From an uncultured Schlesneria sp. (GTDB taxonomy: Bacteria > Planctomycetota > Planctomycetia > Planctomycetales > Planctomycetaceae), in contig CAIOKO010000003.1 of the NCBI GenBank assembly GCA_903858935.1, positions 18,181 through 82,180 on the forward strand: a DNA stretch of 64,000 nucleotides, read 5' to 3'. This document shows positions 27,218-36,478 of this stretch, in pieces. A program made the translations under genes and the position numbers. Each line of letters starts with the position of its first letter. The first letter of the stretch is position 1. The notes under the pieces were generated by a model. It was not told where the DNA came from. It worked only from the letters and a program-made list of their open reading frames with translations, and did no database searches.

Positions 27218-28918
27218 ATGATTTTGAAAGATAGTAGCGAGGCATTGGAACGACCCGACTCAATGCCGGTGTCTCCGCTAATACTCCAGGCCGGAGTTGT
27301 GTTGGTTTCTTTCATTCTTTATATGAGTACATTATCAAAACACTTTAGTGAAGGGGAGGATAGCGCCTGGTATGTGCAAGATGTCACGGCTCCTTCTTCA
27401 GTCGTCGAACTCTTTCATCCTAATCATCTTTTGTACAATGCTGTAAACCATCTTATTTATAAATTATGCCAGTTTGTCGGGTATCAAGGTAACGCGTGCT
27501 TGCCGATGCAGGTTACGAATGCCGCAGCAGGCGCGTTAGCGTTGGGCTTAATGTTAAGGATTTTAGGTCGGCTGAACGTTGAAAGCCGTCTTGCCCTGGC
27601 CTGGGTGGGGGTGACTGGGGTCTGCTACGGGTTCTGGTCTTACAGCGTGCAGCCCGAAGCCTATCTCATGCCGCTTCCTCCACTTCTGATCTGCATTGAT
27701 CAGCTTATCAAATTGTCGGACGGTCGATTTTCCTACAAAACTTTTGCCCTGATTGGTTTCTTCGGAGCCATTGCGACGTTGTTGCATCAACAGCACGTGC
27801 TTGCTCTCGTCGCGTTTACGATCGCGGCTGCGGTGATCGGCTTCAGTTGTCGGTCAGAAGATTCAATTGGCCGAGTTCTCATTGGGATGGTCATCTTGTG
27901 CTTGACTGCGGCGGTGCTCGTGGGGGTTCCCTACCTTACGGTAGCGATCGGAGTTAACGGTCTGCGGGATGTCGAAGCAATTGCGTCGTGGTCTAAGGGG
28001 CACGGACGGAACGGGATGTGGGTGCCTTGGTCAAATCGTAATTTTCTGAAATCGTTCGTGGGGTTTGGTCGCACAGTGGTGGGCGGACATTTTCTTTTTG
28101 GCGTTTCTGCATTCAATCAGTTTGTTTCCCGTGTCTTTCCGAAAAACTTGATGATCGAAGAACGCTTCATTGGGCAGCATCTTCCTGTTGCCACTCTGGT
28201 CTGTTGTCTTATTGCTTCGTTAACAGCGTTTCTATCGACGCTGGCGGTGATTGGATCGATGTTGTTTCCCGTTCAGACGGAAAGTAAGTCCCCGCGTCGA
28301 TCACAGTCGGCGTTCATCGTCATTTCATTGTTGATTGTGGAGTATTATCTCTTCAATACAATGTGGGAGCCGATGAACATTGAGTATTGGATTGTGCTGA
28401 TTCCTGTCGTGGGGATCGCGATTGCGTTGCTTCAGTCGCATCGTCCAGGGGCGAGGCGAATGTGGTTTGCCGTCGCCATCCTGATGTTGTCGTTGTTCGT
28501 TGCCAATGGCCTGGGAAGTATTCTGCCGCAGACGAGGCGTGATATGGATTACTGGTATCAGGCAAATCGGTATCTCATCGAGAATGCTAAGCCTGGCGAC
28601 ATTGTCATCACCGATGATGGGTGGATCTGTCGCCAGTATTTGAAGATGTTTTCGGATGCTGACGTGATCGGTGTCCGGACAAACGCAAACGATCGAGTTC
28701 CGCAAGTTCTTGAAGACCGAAGTGGGTTGCACCGTGTCTGGATCTCGTCGTGGGCTCTTGAAATGCGACGCAACTTTGAAAGCCCTCTCAGTAAGAAAAT
28801 GAGCTCCACTGAAGAGAAAGAGTTAAGTGCATTGCTTGATTCTGTTGCTGGCCGAATGGTTTTACGAGACGACGGTCCGTTTCAGGCAATCTGGGAGCTG
28901 CTGCCAGAGGCAGAGTGA
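27218..28918 (+). CDS. Polytopic membrane protein, GT-C glycosyltransferase-like
   Basis: This 566-residue protein has roughly ten to eleven transmembrane segments. After the first helix comes a loop with acidic residues (HFSEGEDSAWYVQDV) and HPNHLLYNAVNHLIYKL, which resembles the first external loop of GT-C enzymes where a catalytic Asp/Glu sits. The C-terminal 100 residues are soluble (LIENAKPGDIVITDDGWICRQYLKMF), as in many GT-C/DUF2723-like proteins. GT-C enzymes use polyprenyl-phosphate sugars made by GT2 partners such as the two upstream, so together they could form a short glycosylation pathway. The acceptor is unknown. Confidence 0.78.
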   Translation: MILKDSSEALERPDSMPVSPLILQAGVVLVSFILYMSTLSKHFSEGEDSAWYVQDVTAPSSVVELFHPNHLLYNAVNHLIYKLCQFVGYQGNACLPMQVTNAAAGALALGLMLRILGRLNVESRLALAWVGVTGVCYGFWSYSVQPEAYLMPLPPLLICIDQLIKLSDGRFSYKTFALIGFFGAIATLLHQQHVLALVAFTIAAAVIGFSCRSEDSIGRVLIGMVILCLTAAVLVGVPYLTVAIGVNGLRDVEAIASWSKGHGRNGMWVPWSNRNFLKSFVGFGRTVVGGHFLFGVSAFNQFVSRVFPKNLMIEERFIGQHLPVATLVCCLIASLTAFLSTLAVIGSMLFPVQTESKSPRRSQSAFIVISLLIVEYYLFNTMWEPMNIEYWIVLIPVVGIAIALLQSHRPGARRMWFAVAILMLSLFVANGLGSILPQTRRDMDYWYQANRYLIENAKPGDIVITDDGWICRQYLKMFSDADVIGVRTNANDRVPQVLEDRSGLHRVWISSWALEMRRNFESPLSKKMSSTEEKELSALLDSVAGRMVLRDDGPFQAIWELLPEAE

Positions 28919-30340
28919 CGCGATGAGGATGGCAGTTGAGTCGCGGAATGTTGTGCCTGGTGACGCATCGCCTGCTGCGAAATGCCTGCTAAGCTTCATC
29001 GGTCGGTGGCGGAAATGTGGATCTGCTATCCGTTTCATCGGCGTGTTGTCGCGGCAAACTCATCGTGATTCGAGTTTCCCCAAAATCCAAATTGAGCTCT
29101 GTTTTCAATCCAGAAGTGATTCTGCGTGATCGGTGCTGCTCCAGTGTCGATGGTCGCATTAACGGTTGAACGTACGAATCAGGCAGTAGATGATTTCGTG
29201 GGTGATTAGAGTTTTAGCGTTGGGGTACGATCAAGTCGAGTTTTTTTGATGTTTCACGCGTATTGTTAATCGTTTATGGGTTTGATGAATGTTTGTGGTA
29301 CTTGGGTTCAGGGGCATTGGCGGCGATTGTATTGGCGGTGACGATTCTGGGGTGATCGCCAAATCGCGTGCTGGGACCACTGTCGGCGTCTTGAGGGTTG
29401 TATTGTTAACACAGGCAGGTATTCCCTGGCTCGTCTTACAATATTCTGGGGGCTGAGCTTTCGAATCTTTCATTCAACGGCCCGTCCGCTAATTCATTTG
29501 TGGTCATCGATCCCTTTTGGTCTGCTTCTGTGTTTGGTTGATCCGGTTGCAGCGTTTGTTCCACAGGTTTAGCGAGCGGAAGACGAATTCCTATTAGTTT
29601 TCAGTGATGATTTAAGAAGAATTATTCTTAACAAAAAGACTGTTCTAAGATGACGCGATCTGCTTGCTCGTTTCTGAGACAGGTTCTGGTGCGGAGTGGA
29701 GTCATAGCGATCGTTTACGCTCGGTAATTGCCCTCAGTTTTAGCTGCAGTTACCCGGCGAGCGAGGCTTTCGGTCTCTTTTAGAATTTGATATGCTTCCG
29801 GGTGCAGTTTGCCTGTTAGGTTGTCAGTGTTGGTGGGCGGATGGTTGCGTTTCACTGTAGGGATTAATCTGAATTTGGGGCTTAGCTGCAGAGGTGATCA
29901 ATAGGCTGTCTGCTCAAGCGATTGCATAGCGGACTGTTGTTGCGTTGTGAAACATTGGATTTCGTGTTCGAAAGTTGTCGGAATCGTTAAGAGCTGTGAA
30001 GGTTATGCTGTGTGCGGTATGCCACATGAATTTGTTTGCTGCTGACGTGTGTAGCGAATTTACATACTTAAAACGAATTGCTGATTAGTTGTTTCTCTCA
30101 AGATCGTTGCTGTAAGTGAGGCGGGGCGTTGGCTCCGAGTGTGGTTGGTCGACTGTGCCTGCTCAGTTTTCAGTATTTGTCGCGGCTGCCAATGTGACGT
30201 TGCTTTTATGTCGCTGAGAGTGTCGCCACTGGTCAGTGTTTGGGTTCGAACTCAAGCGGACAGTTTGAGCGGGCCATTTGTAGTTAACGAATCGAAAAAG
30301 AAAGTTCGTTTCATCAGCTGGCAGTCATTAAGAATTTTAA
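28919..30340. other. 1.4-kb region without a convincing gene
   Basis: All frames are broken by frequent stops. The minus-strand frame 29231-29473 and plus-strand frame 30139-30474 have no ribosome site or recognisable domain, and the latter runs into the HAD-UbiA gene in another frame. The sequence is T/G-rich and unlike the flanking coding DNA. It could be a decayed gene or a long untranslated region. No repeats or RNA structures were identified. Confidence 0.5.
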
Positions 30341-31858
30341 ATGAACCCTATTTCAGACGTTCCATTAATCGAGGCTCCAGATTGCCATCTGGATTCTCCC
30401 GTAAAGGAAGGCGACTCGGATTCTTGTCGGGCCCCGTTGTTCGTAGATCTGGATGGTACATTAATTGCCACTGATCTTCTCTATGAGGGGATCGCAGCCA
30501 TTGCGGCTCGGCGGCCTCTTGAGCTCTTAAAGTTGCCGTATTGGATCTCGCAAGGGCGTGCACAATTCAAGCAGAAGGTTGCGAGCGAGGGGGGGGCTGA
30601 CGCGGATTATTTGCCTTATCGTAGTCAGGTTGTTGACTTTTTGACCGAGCAGCGGAAAGCGGGGGTCTCCCTGGTTTTGGCGACAGCAAGTCCTCAAGAA
30701 TTGGCGGAATCCGTATCAGAGCACTTGCAGTTGTTTGACGCAGTTCTCGCTTCTGATGGCGAACGGAATTTAAAAGCAGAACAAAAGTGCGAAGCGATTC
30801 AAAGTTATTGTCGTGAGCGTGGATTTTCAAAATTCGCATATCTAGGTGACTCACGAGCAGATTTAGAAGTCTGGAAACACGCGTCAAAGTGTTACATTGT
30901 TGGATCAGCATCTCCGTCTCTCATCAGGCAATTGCGCACGATGAACGCCGAGACGGAAGTCATCGGTAGTCGCTCGCAGACGATTGGCGCCGTTTGGAGG
31001 GTTCTGCGCCCGCATCAATGGATCAAAAATATTCTGTTGTTCGTGCCAATTATTGTCAGCATTCCGCAAAACTGGTCGCTTGTTTATCTGGGGTTTGCCG
31101 CTTTCGTCGCCTTCAGTTTGTGCGCATCGTCGGTCTATGTGTTTAATGACATGATCGACATCCGTGCGGACAGAAGGCATCGTAGAAAACGGCGACGACC
31201 ATTTGCCTCTGGCGAATTACCACTCGAATACGGACCGGTTATCGGCCTGTGCGCATTCCTTTCCGGCTTTGCCGTCGCACTGTTGTTTCTCAATCAGATT
31301 TTCCTGCTGCTCTTAATGGTCTATTTCGCATCGACAACGCTCTATTCCATCTGGTGGAAGCGTAAGATGCTGGTTGATGTCTTTGTCCTGTCGGGGCTGT
31401 ATACGATTCGACTGTTTGCGGGGGGGGTCGCGGTCGGTATTCCCGTTTCAGAATGGCTGCTGACGTTTTCAGTATTCCTTTTTTCGTCATTGGCGTTTCT
31501 GAAAAGATATGCTGAGTTGCTTCATCACTTTACTTCCAAGGTGACACACCAGGAGCGCCGACGTGGATATCTGCCAGGGGATCTAACCCTTGTTGAGAGT
31601 ATGGGAGTGACTTCGGGGTATTTGTCGGTGCTCGTACTGGCACTCTACATTCATAGTCCTGAAATTCGACCACTCTATTCACGCAGCTGGCCAATGTGGA
31701 TTGTTTGCGGGATCTTACTTTACTGGATCAGTCGAATGTGGATGAAAGCTCGTCGAGGGTCTCTAACAGATGATCCGATCGTTTTTGCAGTTAAAGATCG
31801 GATAAGCCTAATTGCAGGTGGGGTTGTTGGTGTGCTGTTGATGATTGCAAAGCTGTAA
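30341..31858 (+). CDS. HAD phosphatase fused to UbiA-family polyprenyl-phosphate transferase (DPPR-synthase-like)
   Basis: This 505-residue fusion has an N-terminal HAD domain (VDLDGTL near residue 35, LATASP, YLGDSRADLEVW) and a C-terminal UbiA transmembrane domain from about residue 215. The UbiA Asp-rich motif is NDMIDIRADRRHRRKRRRPFASG. The later FLKRYAELLHHF is typical of decaprenyl-phosphate phosphoribosyltransferases (the mycobacterial Rv3806c type), which attach 5-phosphoribose to polyprenyl phosphate. Such proteins often carry or sit beside a HAD phosphatase that could remove the 5-phosphate. By homology this makes a lipid-linked ribose-type donor at the inner membrane. It may supply the GT-C-like proteins nearby. 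The FAD oxidoreductase in the locus is not of the DprE1 type. Confidence 0.88.
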   Translation: MNPISDVPLIEAPDCHLDSPVKEGDSDSCRAPLFVDLDGTLIATDLLYEGIAAIAARRPLELLKLPYWISQGRAQFKQKVASEGGADADYLPYRSQVVDFLTEQRKAGVSLVLATASPQELAESVSEHLQLFDAVLASDGERNLKAEQKCEAIQSYCRERGFSKFAYLGDSRADLEVWKHASKCYIVGSASPSLIRQLRTMNAETEVIGSRSQTIGAVWRVLRPHQWIKNILLFVPIIVSIPQNWSLVYLGFAAFVAFSLCASSVYVFNDMIDIRADRRHRRKRRRPFASGELPLEYGPVIGLCAFLSGFAVALLFLNQIFLLLLMVYFASTTLYSIWWKRKMLVDVFVLSGLYTIRLFAGGVAVGIPVSEWLLTFSVFLFSSLAFLKRYAELLHHFTSKVTHQERRRGYLPGDLTLVESMGVTSGYLSVLVLALYIHSPEIRPLYSRSWPMWIVCGILLYWISRMWMKARRGSLTDDPIVFAVKDRISLIAGGVVGVLLMIAKL

Positions 31859-31918
31859 AGCGACGAAAACCACTCTTGTTTATCGCGTCTAAAAAGTTGT
31901 GGTTGGAGAGTTCGACCA

Positions 31919-33052
31919 ATGATTCCGAGCAGTGCATCAGGCCGTCCACCGTCGTCGGCCGTGTATTATTCATTAGCGATTCGTCAATTCTTGTTCATTG
32001 TGAGCGGGATTGTGTTTGCCGCACTATGGCTCTTCGAGGCCGACACGGAGAATGCGTTGCCTGAGGTGCCTCCGTTCAATTCTGTCGTCGGCATCACTCG
32101 GGCAACGGGGTACGCACCGTTTACTTACCGGCGGTTAGTGTTTGATCTTGCCGACATTATAACTCGCGCGACCCCTGAATCTTTCTGGCAGTTAATCGAC
32201 TGGGTGTTCACGGAATCGAGTTTAGGTAAACGTATCGCGATGGCGAGGCCGTTTCGTTCCTGGCCACGCGCGGAGATCCCATTATTGTGCACGGTAAGTG
32301 TGCTTATTTGTGCTTCTTACTGTGGGTTCATATATACATGCAGATATTTGTTTGAGTTGTTCTACATCAGCCCGGTGTGGTTTAAAGACGTGGGAAGCGT
32401 CGCGTTGGGGTTCTTAGCGCTTGGGTCAATGGGTGGGTATTATTTTAGCTATCCCTACGATATCCCTCAGATGTTTGTTTTCACCTTGTGCTGTTCGATG
32501 ATTTTCGCGAATTCGTTGTGGTTTTTTCCCTTGTTTATTGCCGCGGCCTATTCCAAGGAAACGTCATTTCTTCTGATTCCACTCTACTGGTTGTGCCAGC
32601 GAAATCGGTACAGCGTAGCGGCATTGCTGAAGTGTTTCTTGCTGCTGGTGGTGTACTTTGCCATTCACTGGTATGTCGTCAAAACTTATCCCGGCCTTCC
32701 TTACAATTTTGTCGCACTTAAGCGGAATTTATGGAAACTTGGCACTTTTGCGATCTTTTACTCGTGGAGCATTGCTACTTTGTTTGTTGTCGTGTTGTTG
32801 TCGATAAAAGAGTGGCATCGATTTCCGAAGCCGTTGCGAAATTGGGTACGGCTTTTTCCGATTGTCTGGATTTTGGCCCTTTATCAGGGTTGGATCGAAG
32901 AACGACGCATGTATCTCGAGTTTGTTGCGCCATTTGGTTTTCTCGGACTGCAGGTTGTTACTAAACTTGCAGGGTGCGAAAGCGTGATGAGGCCGAAACT
33001 GGATTTCGTAGAGTGTGACACGGGCGCCAGTGCGTTAGGCTCAGAGAAATAG
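31919..33052 (+). CDS. Polytopic membrane protein of unknown function
   Basis: This 377-residue protein has about eight or nine predicted hydrophobic segments (LFIVSGIVFAALWLF, IPLLCTVSVLICASYCGFIY, LWFFPLFIAAAYSK, LLLVVYFAIHWYVV). Charged loops lie between them, including YSKETSFLLIPLYWLCQRNRY. This stretch resembles the mid-part of some GT-C/polymerase-type membrane proteins, but I do not recognise a defined family. It follows the HAD-UbiA gene by 60 bases on the same strand, so it may use the lipid-linked sugar made there. The start at 31919 has no strong ribosome site. Confidence 0.72.
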   Translation: MIPSSASGRPPSSAVYYSLAIRQFLFIVSGIVFAALWLFEADTENALPEVPPFNSVVGITRATGYAPFTYRRLVFDLADIITRATPESFWQLIDWVFTESSLGKRIAMARPFRSWPRAEIPLLCTVSVLICASYCGFIYTCRYLFELFYISPVWFKDVGSVALGFLALGSMGGYYFSYPYDIPQMFVFTLCCSMIFANSLWFFPLFIAAAYSKETSFLLIPLYWLCQRNRYSVAALLKCFLLLVVYFAIHWYVVKTYPGLPYNFVALKRNLWKLGTFAIFYSWSIATLFVVVLLSIKEWHRFPKPLRNWVRLFPIVWILALYQGWIEERRMYLEFVAPFGFLGLQVVTKLAGCESVMRPKLDFVECDTGASALGSEK

Positions 33053-33166
33053 AGGTAGGCATCAATGTTGCGTTATTGAAGCCGATAACTTGCGAAGGTG
33101 TCAGTGCTGATGCGGGAGAGTGTTCGCCGACCTTGGGCATCGCCAAATCGATTTGACCTGTCATTT

Positions 33167-33189
33167 CACACACACACACACACACACAC
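33167..33189. repeat. (CA)11 dinucleotide tract
   Basis: A run of eleven CA units plus one C lies between the convergent genes at 31919-33052 and 33202-34032. Such tracts are uncommon in bacteria and can change length by slippage, but this one is outside any coding sequence. Confidence 0.9.
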
Positions 33190-33201
33190 GTTTCGGTCTC
33201 T

Positions 33202-34032
33202 TCATGCGTCGCTTGCTTCGAAGAGCTTGCGAAGTTCTACCAGGTCCGTGGCGATGATATGGGGCGGTTTGATTGCCGTTTCGAAATCGTGGCGGGAACT
33301 GACGCCAGTTAAGACGCCTGTCGTAGCCAGGCCCATTCCTAAAGCGCCTGAAATATCGGTATCGTAGCGATCGCCGACCATCATTGCTTCATGTGGTTGG
33401 ACCCCGATTCGTCGAATTGCCTGATCATACATCCCTCGGTTTGGCTTGCCGATTACGATCGGTTCAACGCCGGTGGCTGTCTGCAGCAATGAGAGGATAC
33501 TGCCGGCACCGGGTAACAAGCCGCGTTCGCTGGGGTAGCTCGGATCAGAGTTCGTGCCGAGGAAGCGGGCGCCGTTTCGGATTGCGAGGGCAACTCGTGC
33601 CAGTTCTTCGTAGGTCAATTCAAAATTGATCCCGGCAATTGCGTATGTCGCTTCTGTTGAATCTGTCGTCAGTTCGAATCCATGCTGCTTAAGGGCCGCT
33701 CGCAAGCCGTCCTGGCCAACGATGATAATCTTCCCTTTTGGCCAGCCGTGGTCCCGAATTTGTTCGGCGAGCCAACCGGCTGTTGCTTCGGCACTCCCCA
33801 GAATCTGTTCCGGCCTGGCTCGAACGCCCATCCCTGTCAGTTTTTCGACAAACTGTGCCGGAGTCCTGCTGGCGTTGTTGGTGACGCATAGCCATTTCCG
33901 GCCGGTTTGCTCGAGATAGTCGAACATGGCTTGAACACCAGGTAGCAGTTGGGTGCCGACATAGATTACTCCATCCATATCGAACAGAATTCCACGGACG
34001 CGCCGCAGGTCGACCGAAGTTGAATTCGTCAC
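33202..34032 (-). CDS. HAD-IIA family phosphatase (NagD/pyridoxal-phosphatase-like)
   Basis: With the GTG at 34032 the protein has 276 residues. GAGGAG lies six bases upstream, whereas the ORF-track start adds 25 residues with no ribosome site. HAD motifs are clear: motif [12 protein letters not shown] with the nucleophile Asp, motif [11 protein letters not shown], motif [15 protein letters not shown], and motif [15 protein letters not shown]. The type-IIA cap lies between motifs II and III. This group dephosphorylates nucleotides, sugar phosphates or glycolytic side products. The local context does not decide which. It is transcribed convergently with the glycan region and divergently from the DUF1549/DUF1553 gene. 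Confidence 0.92.
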   Translation of the reverse strand: MTNSTSVDLRRVRGILFDMDGVIYVGTQLLPGVQAMFDYLEQTGRKWLCVTNNASRTPAQFVEKLTGMGVRARPEQILGSAEATAGWLAEQIRDHGWPKGKIIIVGQDGLRAALKQHGFELTTDSTEATYAIAGINFELTYEELARVALAIRNGARFLGTNSDPSYPSERGLLPGAGSILSLLQTATGVEPIVIGKPNRGMYDQAIRRIGVQPHEAMMVGDRYDTDISGALGMGLATTGVLTGVSSRHDFETAIKPPHIIATDLVELRKLFEASDA

Positions 34033-34445
34033 ACAAAACTCCTCATGAAAGCATTCTTCTGTTCCCAAGTTTGATGGAAAGGTAGCGAAGACCTCGAAGG
34101 AATGCACCTCCGGAGAGCGGAACTGATGATTCGTAAATCAGTTGTGGCACGAGAGCTGTTCAATACACCCGCTTAAAACATCGAGATTGGAATCGTCAGT
34201 TTTCAGAATCCTGGTACGCAGGGCATCTATCCAAAAGTCAACTGTGACCCGAGCAAATGCTCAATTCGGATTCGTACCTGAATTATTTCTGAATTCTGCG
34301 AAACATCTGCCGTATTTCGGGGTTTATCGTACTATCGGCAAAACTTTTCTCGTGAATCTTCGGGAACCGTTTGGTAGAAATGCCGAAACAAACTAGTGAT
34401 CGTCCGAAGAATTGATCTTTTTTGGCGCGAAACAGGAACCATGTG

Positions 34446-36395
34446 ATGATCAGGCCAGGTATCCACGTTGCGTTCGTCTTTCTTCAAATCGCAGCTTTTG
34501 CTGTTTTTTCGGTCGCAGAAGAAAAGCCGCAATCGAAAAGCGTTTCTTCCAAAGATGTTGCATCGGAAGTTGATCGTCAGATCCTGGCCGAACTGCAAAA
34601 AGCTGGCGTCACGGTTGCCGCACGGTGCAGTGATGAAGACTTTCTGCGGCGGGTTTCGCTGGATATCACGGGACAGCTGCCTTCTCCCAGTGACGTGATC
34701 GCGTTTCGCCAGAATAATGATCCGGACAAACGGGCTGCGCTGATTGACAAATTGGCTGATTCTTCGGAATTCGGTTTGAATTGGGCTCGATACTGGCGGG
34801 ATGTCATTTACTTCCGGGCGACAGAGCAGCGTTCCCGATTCAATCAGGAAGAATTCACCGACTGGATGGCCGAGCAATGGAATAAAGGGACGGGTTGGAA
34901 TTCGACAGTTACTGCGATGCTAACCGCTTCCGGGAATGTTGAAGAGCACCCTGAAACAGCATTGATTTTTGCTCAAGGTGCGATTGCGGAAGAAGTTGCG
35001 GCCGAGGCGTGTCGAGTGTTTTTGGGTATCCAGCTTCAATGCGCCAACTGTCACGATCACCCGTCGGATATTTGGAAACGTGAGCAATTCCATCAGTTGA
35101 CTGCTTACTTCCCCCGGATGGCTGAGCGGCGAATGAATGCCGGGATGCCGGAATACGAGATCGTTTCGGTGAACACCGAGAGTAAGCAAGGGGACTTCAT
35201 GCGTGAGAACCCTGAGATGTTCATTCGTGCATTTGACCGCGATAACGATCTGAAGCTTTCCAAAAAGGAGCTTGAAGCCGGGCCAAAACGACTCGGAAGG
35301 CGGATTGCTGCGACAATGAAAGAGGGAAAGAACGATGAGATGCAGAATGAAGGCATGAAGGACGAAAAGATAGGTGCAGGAAGACTTCCTGCCAAAGCAA
35401 TCGAAAGGCTTTTTGCATTCGGTGATACAAACAAGGACGACCTGCTGACGGTTGAAGAGATTAAGGCGGCGCAACCACCCGTCAATCGACGTCGAGGATC
35501 GACAGAACACCATATGGTCGATCTCAAGAACCCTAATTCCCTTGGTGCCATCGTTGATCCGAAATTTTTCGTCAGTGGGGAAACGTTACCTCGCGGGCAG
35601 ACTGACGAAGAGCGCCGAATGGCAGTTGCCAAGTCGTTTACGTCTTCTGAAAATCCCTGGTTTGCTCGAGCAATCGTCAATCGCGTCTGGGCAGAGATGC
35701 TGGGAGAAGGTTTCTATATGCCGGTCGACGATATTGGCCCAACGCGAGAAGCGCGATATCCCGCCGTGCTTGACTTGATTTGTCAGAACTTTATTGCGAA
35801 CGGGCTGAATCCGAAGTGGCTGGTTCGAACGATTGCTAACACCGAGGCTTATCAACGGAAGATTCAGTCCAGACCCGCATCTGAAAATGAACTCCCCTTT
35901 GCGTCGGCAACGCCGGTTCCGCTTCGTTCAGATGTCGTCTTCAATTCGTTGGCACAAGTGTTCGGCGTGACTGAAGATGAAATGAGTGGTCGTACTGTTA
36001 GGGCGGCTGACAAAAAGGAAAAGAAAGACAAGCCTCGCGCGTTTCTACAAAGTCCGCGGTTCTTGTTCGACGCTTTGTTCGGGATTGATCCGTCAGTCCC
36101 CAAGGACGATGTGATGGGTAACATCCCCCAATCACTGATGATGATGAATTCTCGCGTTTTTCGGGCGAGAATGTCGGCCGGAAGAAACACGCAGCTTTCG
36201 AAGATTCTTGGTGAACATCGAGACAACCGAGATGCCCTGCGGGAACTCTATTTGCTCGTGCTGGCGCGTGAGCCGTCGACCGAAGAAGTGAAAATCTGTT
36301 CGGACTACATTGCTGAAGTGAAGGATCGCCCGGAAGCGTTTGAAGACATGATGTGGAGTTTGCTGAACTCAAGCGAGTTCGTTTCCCGGCGCTAG
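34446..36395 (+). CDS. DUF1549/DUF1553 protein with two EF-hand motifs
   Basis: The ATG at 34446 gives 649 residues beginning with a signal peptide (HVAFVFLQIAAFAVFSVAEE) and follows CAGGA by about nine bases. The DUF1549 domain covers about residues 40-245 and includes the family's CANCHDHP site. DUF1553 covers about 385-649 (NPWFARAIVNRVWAEMLGEGFYMPVDDIGPTRE). The stretch between them carries two EF-hand-like loops (DRDNDLKLSKKEL and DTNKDDLLTVEEI) separated by a lysine/glutamate/methionine-rich insert (KNDEMQNEGMKDEK). There is no N-terminal cytochrome domain, unlike the 58905 paralogue. These secreted proteins are abundant in planctomycetes and always travel with DUF1501 partners, as here. 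Their biochemical role is still unclear. Confidence 0.92.
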   Translation: MIRPGIHVAFVFLQIAAFAVFSVAEEKPQSKSVSSKDVASEVDRQILAELQKAGVTVAARCSDEDFLRRVSLDITGQLPSPSDVIAFRQNNDPDKRAALIDKLADSSEFGLNWARYWRDVIYFRATEQRSRFNQEEFTDWMAEQWNKGTGWNSTVTAMLTASGNVEEHPETALIFAQGAIAEEVAAEACRVFLGIQLQCANCHDHPSDIWKREQFHQLTAYFPRMAERRMNAGMPEYEIVSVNTESKQGDFMRENPEMFIRAFDRDNDLKLSKKELEAGPKRLGRRIAATMKEGKNDEMQNEGMKDEKIGAGRLPAKAIERLFAFGDTNKDDLLTVEEIKAAQPPVNRRRGSTEHHMVDLKNPNSLGAIVDPKFFVSGETLPRGQTDEERRMAVAKSFTSSENPWFARAIVNRVWAEMLGEGFYMPVDDIGPTREARYPAVLDLICQNFIANGLNPKWLVRTIANTEAYQRKIQSRPASENELPFASATPVPLRSDVVFNSLAQVFGVTEDEMSGRTVRAADKKEKKDKPRAFLQSPRFLFDALFGIDPSVPKDDVMGNIPQSLMMMNSRVFRARMSAGRNTQLSKILGEHRDNRDALRELYLLVLAREPSTEEVKICSDYIAEVKDRPEAFEDMMWSLLNSSEFVSRR

Positions 36396-36478
36396 GGCTT
36401 CAACTGTTTCGCCCACACGACTTTCGTCTTTCGCTCACACTTTGAAAATTCAAACAACTCTCGTATCGGAGATTCGTC

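Noticed and set aside
34920-35513. Minus-strand 197-codon ORF (and 35105-35680, 34332-34877)
   Set aside because: All lie antisense to the DUF1549/DUF1553 gene and show no domain or ribosome site.
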